Assembly: GCA_000751295.2 (NCBI GenBank)
Contig: CCMO02000001.1
Coordinates: 5,424,951 to 5,488,950 of the forward strand
DNA: 64,000 bases
Direction of reading: 5' to 3'
Source: a bacterium YEK0313
GTDB lineage: Bacteria; Pseudomonadota; Alphaproteobacteria; Rhizobiales; Phreatobacteraceae
The notes beneath the pieces are model-generated. The model saw nothing but the letters and a program-made list of their open reading frames with translations. It did not search any database and had not been told where the DNA came from. Both the position numbers and the translations under genes were made by a program. Of this stretch, positions 61,124 through 64,000 are shown piece by piece. Every line of letters begins with the position of its first letter. Position 1 is the stretch's first letter.

Positions 61124-62116
61124 TCAGCCGACCGTCCGGGTGGCCTTGCGCAGCACCGCTTCGGGCAAGGTGACGCCCATCGCCTGGGCGGCGCGCCGGT
61201 TCACCACGACGACCAGGTTCGGCATGGTCTGGTAGGCGATGACCGCATCGACATCACCCGGCTTCGCGCCGCCGAGGATGGCCGCGGCCATCCGGCCGGC
61301 GGCCTTGCCGACCTCGACATAATCGAGACCGACGGAAGCGAGGGCACCGCGGTCGACCGCGCGGGTCTCGCCGGCAAAGACCGGGATGCGCGTCTCCTGG
61401 CCGATCTTCACCACCGTCTCGAGCGCGGCGACGACGGTGGTATCGTTCGGCACGTAGATCGCGTCGACCGAACCGACCAGCTTGCGGGTCGCCGGAATAA
61501 CCTCGTTGGTCGTGGGTGCGGCCGCCTCGGTGACGGTGACGCCGAGCTTGGCGCCCTCGGCGCGCAGGTGCTCGAGCGTCGCATTCGAGCTGTCGAGGCC
61601 TGGATTATAGACGAAGCCGAGCTTCTTCAGGTTGGGCAGGATTTCGCGGAACAGGGCGAGCTGGGCGGTGAGCGGCGGCGCGTCCGACACGCCGGTAATG
61701 TTGCCGCCCGGCGCATTGAAGCGGGCGATGAGCTTCGCCTTGATCGGGTCGGTCACCGCGGCGAAGACGATCGGGATCGACGAGGTCGCGCTGATCATCG
61801 CCTGCGCGGTCGGTGTGGTGATGGCGACGATCAGGTCGGCGCCGTCGCCGACGAATTTCCGCGCGATCTGTTGCTGGGTCGACGCATTGCCGTTGGCGGT
61901 GAGATATTCGACCTTGATGTCGCGGCCGTCGACGAAGCCGCGCTCGGCGAGCCCCTGGATGACGCCGTCCTTGGTCTCGATCAGCTGCGGCACCTCGACG
62001 ATCGTCGAGATCATCACACGCTTCGGCGCTGCCTGGGCGGCGCGGCCGGCAAAGCCCGTCAGGGCCCAGGCCATGAGACCGACGCGCATCCGCGCGTCCA
62101 CCATGAATTCGCTCAT
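61124..62116 (-). CDS. ABC transporter substrate-binding protein (TrpX/ABC_sub_bind family)
   Basis: 330 residues from ATG 62116, which has GGAGGAAG just upstream. The signal peptide ends near GRAAQA (about 29). Family blocks are VMISTIVEVPQLIETKDGVIQGL, GADLIVAITTPTAQAM, IPIVFAAVTDPIKAKLI and VDAIYVPNDTTVVAALE. It delivers the substrate to the permease/ATPase encoded next. This family binds aromatic amino acids in known cases, which agrees with the ammonia-lyase and aminotransferase genes downstream. It is divergent from the IclR regulator over a 99-bp gap with a clear operator. Confidence 0.92.
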   Translation of the reverse strand: MSEFMVDARMRVGLMAWALTGFAGRAAQAAPKRVMISTIVEVPQLIETKDGVIQGLAERGFVDGRDIKVEYLTANGNASTQQQIARKFVGDGADLIVAITTPTAQAMISATSSIPIVFAAVTDPIKAKLIARFNAPGGNITGVSDAPPLTAQLALFREILPNLKKLGFVYNPGLDSSNATLEHLRAEGAKLGVTVTEAAAPTTNEVIPATRKLVGSVDAIYVPNDTTVVAALETVVKIGQETRIPVFAGETRAVDRGALASVGLDYVEVGKAAGRMAAAILGGAKPGDVDAVIAYQTMPNLVVVVNRRAAQAMGVTLPEAVLRKATRTVG

Positions 62117-62189
62117 CTCTTCCTCCCGCCTCGCTCATCTCTTGAGGCCACGCTCACCCCCTCGGCTTATTTTTCTTGTTGCCAATATG

Positions 62190-62214
62190 TGAGCGCAATG
62201 CTCATGATATGAGC
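62190..62214. promoter_or_regulatory. IclR-type operator between importer operon and iclR
   Basis: Two overlapping dyads share one arm: TGAGC-N5-GCTCA (62190-62204) and GCTCAT-GAT-ATGAGC (62200-62214). The right end touches the IclR start codon at 62216. IclR-family proteins bind such short palindromes and usually repress their own gene; here the site also faces the divergent importer-hutH operon. Confidence 0.6.
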
Positions 62215-62215
62215 A

Positions 62216-63043
62216 ATGAGCAAAGCACCTGTCAATATCGAGACTGAAGATGGATCCTCCGCCGCGGCCGGCGCCGCGGGGGTAGGCCTCCTCAAGAAAG
62301 CCCTCCAGATCCTCGACCTGTTCACGGAAGAGCGGCCGAACTGGACCCAGGCGGACCTGGCGCGCGAGACCAAGCTCGCGCGCTCGACACTCGGCCGGCT
62401 GGTCCGCTTCCTGTCGGCCGCCGGCTATCTAATGGAGCAGCGCGGGCGCTATACGCTCGGCTTCGCCGCCATCGATCTCGGCCGCCGGGCGCAACTCCAG
62501 TTCGACCTGGTGGGCCTGTGCCAGAGCCTTCTGGAAGACCTCGCCCAGGCGACGGCCGAAACGGTGATCCTCACGGGCTACGACGAGATCCATGCGAGCG
62601 TCGTCTGCCTCGCCCAGATCCCGAGCCGGCAAGGTGGCCTGCGCGTGTTCGAAAATATCGGCACCGCCTATCCGCTGCATTCCGGCGCGACCGCCAAGGC
62701 AGTGCTGGCCTTTCTCGCGCAGCAGCAGATCGACAGCATCCTCCGCGGTGACCTGACCGGGGTCAATCCGGCGACGACGATGAGCGCCGACGCCCTGCGC
62801 CGGCAGATCGAGGAAGTGCGCACGGCCGGCTTCGTCGTCACCTACGAGGAAACCTATCCGGGCGTCGTCGGCATCGCCGTGCCGGTGCTGACGCCCCGAC
62901 GGCAGCCGCTCGGATCAATCGCCATCGCCGCGCCGATCCAGCGGATGGACCAGGCCAGGATCGATGCCTACGCAAAGCTCCTCGTCGATGTCGGCCGGCG
63001 CAGCGCAGCGCGCGTCGCGGGCGACGCCAAGGGGGGAGAATGA
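62216..63043 (+). CDS. IclR-family transcriptional regulator
   Basis: 275 residues. An Ala/Gly-rich leader of about 20 residues precedes the winged helix (GLLKKALQILDLFTEERPNWTQADLARETKLARSTLGRLV in pieces). The ligand domain from about 110 has the usual LHSGATAKAVLAFL and AGFVVTYEETYPGVVGIAVPV blocks. The start has no ribosome site and abuts the operator palindrome; no better start exists before the DNA-binding domain. It is divergent from the importer operon and overlaps the next gene by four bases, so it probably regulates both with a ligand from this pathway. Confidence 0.93.
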   Translation: MSKAPVNIETEDGSSAAAGAAGVGLLKKALQILDLFTEERPNWTQADLARETKLARSTLGRLVRFLSAAGYLMEQRGRYTLGFAAIDLGRRAQLQFDLVGLCQSLLEDLAQATAETVILTGYDEIHASVVCLAQIPSRQGGLRVFENIGTAYPLHSGATAKAVLAFLAQQQIDSILRGDLTGVNPATTMSADALRRQIEEVRTAGFVVTYEETYPGVVGIAVPVLTPRRQPLGSIAIAAPIQRMDQARIDAYAKLLVDVGRRSAARVAGDAKGGE

Positions 63044-64000
63044 TGACTTCGGCCACCATGCGCGCCTGGCGCTCGACGACGCCGGGACTTGACAATCTCG
63101 CGCTCGTCACGGTGCCGCGGCCCGAATTCGGAGCCGGCGAAGCGCTGGTCCGGGTCGAGAGTGCGGCGCTGAACTTTTCCGATCTGCTGATGATCGACGA
63201 CCGCTATCAGGTGCGCCCGCCGCGGCCGTTCACGCCGGGCCAGGAGCTCGGCGGCACGGTGGTCGCGGCCGGACCCGACAGCGGTCTCGCGCCTGGCGAC
63301 CGGGTCGCCAGCAAGGTCCTCTGGGGTGGCTTTGCCGAATATGCGGCAGTGCGCGGCGACATGGCGATCCGCGTGCCCGACGGGGTCGCCACCGCAACGG
63401 CCACCGCGCTGCCCGTCGTCTACACGACCGCCATGGTGGCCCTGACCGAAAGCACCGCCGTCAAGCCGGGCGAGACGGTGCTCGTGCTCGCCGCCGCCGG
63501 CGGTGTCGGCCTCGCCGCCGTCGAGATCGCCCGCGATCTGGGCGCGCGCGTCATCGCGGCGGCCGGCGGCGACGACAAATGTGCCCTCGCCCGCCGCCAC
63601 GGCGCGCATGAGGCGATCGACTACCGCCGCGAGGGCTGGAGCGCCGAGGTCAAGGCGCTCACCGGCGGCCGCGGCGCCGACATCATCGTCGATCCGGTCG
63701 GCGGCGAGGCGACACGCGAGGCCATGCGGATACTGGCCTGGGAAGGTCGCCTCCTGATCGTCGGCTTCGCCTCGGGCGACATTCCGCAGATCCGCGCCAA
63801 CCACCTGCTCCTGAAGCGGGCGACCGCCATCGGCGTCTACTGGAACCACGACCATGACGGCGCCATGCTGGCGCGCGTCTCCGGGCGCCTCGCCGGTGTC
63901 CTCGGCAGCGGCGCCATCCGTCCGCATATCGGGGCGACCTTCGCCTTCGACGCTCTGCCTGACGCGCTCAAGTGCCTTGCCGGCCGCAGCAGCGCGGGCA
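63040..64000 (+). CDS. NADPH:quinone oxidoreductase-like medium-chain reductase (partial, runs off the window)
   Basis: The frame opens with ATGATG at 63040, overlapping the IclR stop (ATGA), and is still open at base 64000, giving 320 residues. The sequence has the quinone-oxidoreductase style N-terminal fold (LVRVESAALNFSDLLMI, PFTPGQELGGTVVAAG). The NADP site is VLVLAAAGGVGLAAVEIARDLGARVIAAA and a later block GGRGADIIVDPVGGEA follows. The catalytic-zinc cysteines of alcohol dehydrogenases are absent. It reduces quinones or conjugated carbonyls, or an acryloyl-CoA type substrate. Coupling to the IclR gene suggests the same regulon as the ammonia-lyase operon. Only a short C-terminal part should be missing. 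Confidence 0.88.
   Translation, partial: MMTSATMRAWRSTTPGLDNLALVTVPRPEFGAGEALVRVESAALNFSDLLMIDDRYQVRPPRPFTPGQELGGTVVAAGPDSGLAPGDRVASKVLWGGFAEYAAVRGDMAIRVPDGVATATATALPVVYTTAMVALTESTAVKPGETVLVLAAAGGVGLAAVEIARDLGARVIAAAGGDDKCALARRHGAHEAIDYRREGWSAEVKALTGGRGADIIVDPVGGEATREAMRILAWEGRLLIVGFASGDIPQIRANHLLLKRATAIGVYWNHDHDGAMLARVSGRLAGVLGSGAIRPHIGATFAFDALPDALKCLAGRSSAG

Overview
The window is high-GC, densely packed, intron-free DNA with many 1- to 4-base start/stop overlaps. It carries a palindromic intergenic repeat of a type common in Hyphomicrobiales (Rhizobiales), TonB receptors and branched-chain amino-acid type ABC transporters. This points to a free-living alphaproteobacterium of the order Hyphomicrobiales; I cannot name the genus. 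I saw no rRNA, tRNA, CRISPR array, transposase or integrase. The first and last genes run off the window.

Layout. (1) 1-5.7 kb: a peptide-secretion cassette with two NHLM-type ABC exporter subunits, an OmpR-type response regulator, a histidine kinase and an 80-residue precursor with a double-glycine leader and a Gly/Ala-rich core. A TGTAAG-N5-TGTAAG direct repeat lies between kinase and precursor, so the two-component pair probably controls the peptide. A separate chemoreceptor follows (5.7-7.5 kb). (2) 7.9-15.5 kb: a siderophore island with a PchR-like AraC regulator, a TonB receptor, a siderophore-interacting reductase fused to an ABC exporter-fold subunit, and its ABC partner. The last two have the architecture of mycobacterial IrtA/IrtB. 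(3) 15.7-17 kb: a Bug-type binding protein and a DUF4287 protein. (4) 17-24 kb: a four-gene minus-strand operon of TonB receptor, exported CobN-like protein with a C-terminal membrane anchor, MotA/TolQ/ExbB protein and DUF2149 protein. This matches the outline of Bacteroides hmu haem-uptake loci (HmuS) better than cobalamin synthesis. (5) 24.7-35 kb: five co-directional genes, namely an NlpC/P60-like hydrolase with a peptidoglycan-binding domain, a trypsin-phospholipase D fusion, a second trypsin-like protease with a helical tail, a membrane-anchored STAND NTPase and a subtilase. This looks like an undescribed protease/NTPase conflict or signalling system and is the most novel part of the window.

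(6) 35-36.3 kb: an HxlR regulator divergent from an imine-reductase-like dehydrogenase, with a palindromic operator between them. (7) 36.4-54.4 kb: a large catabolic region with enoyl-CoA hydratases, acyl-CoA dehydrogenase, an acyl-CoA synthetase embedded in a Liv-type ABC operon, a phytoene-desaturase-like oxidoreductase, a flavodoxin-fold oxidoreductase, an HSL-type hydrolase, an SDR and a complete Rieske ring-hydroxylating oxygenase with reductase. Seven copies of an AT-rich motif built on CGGTTTATT sit in front of its transcription units, so one TetR regulator (47055-47648) probably controls all of it. The 3' end of tetR lies in a 53-bp tandem hairpin repeat of five copies.

(8) 54.6-64 kb: a GlcD-like oxidase, a HisC-like aminotransferase, an AhpD-like protein, histidine ammonia-lyase, a three-gene ABC importer, a divergent IclR regulator with an evident operator, and a partial quinone-oxidoreductase-like gene. 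These suggest uptake and breakdown of histidine or a related imidazole or aromatic acid.
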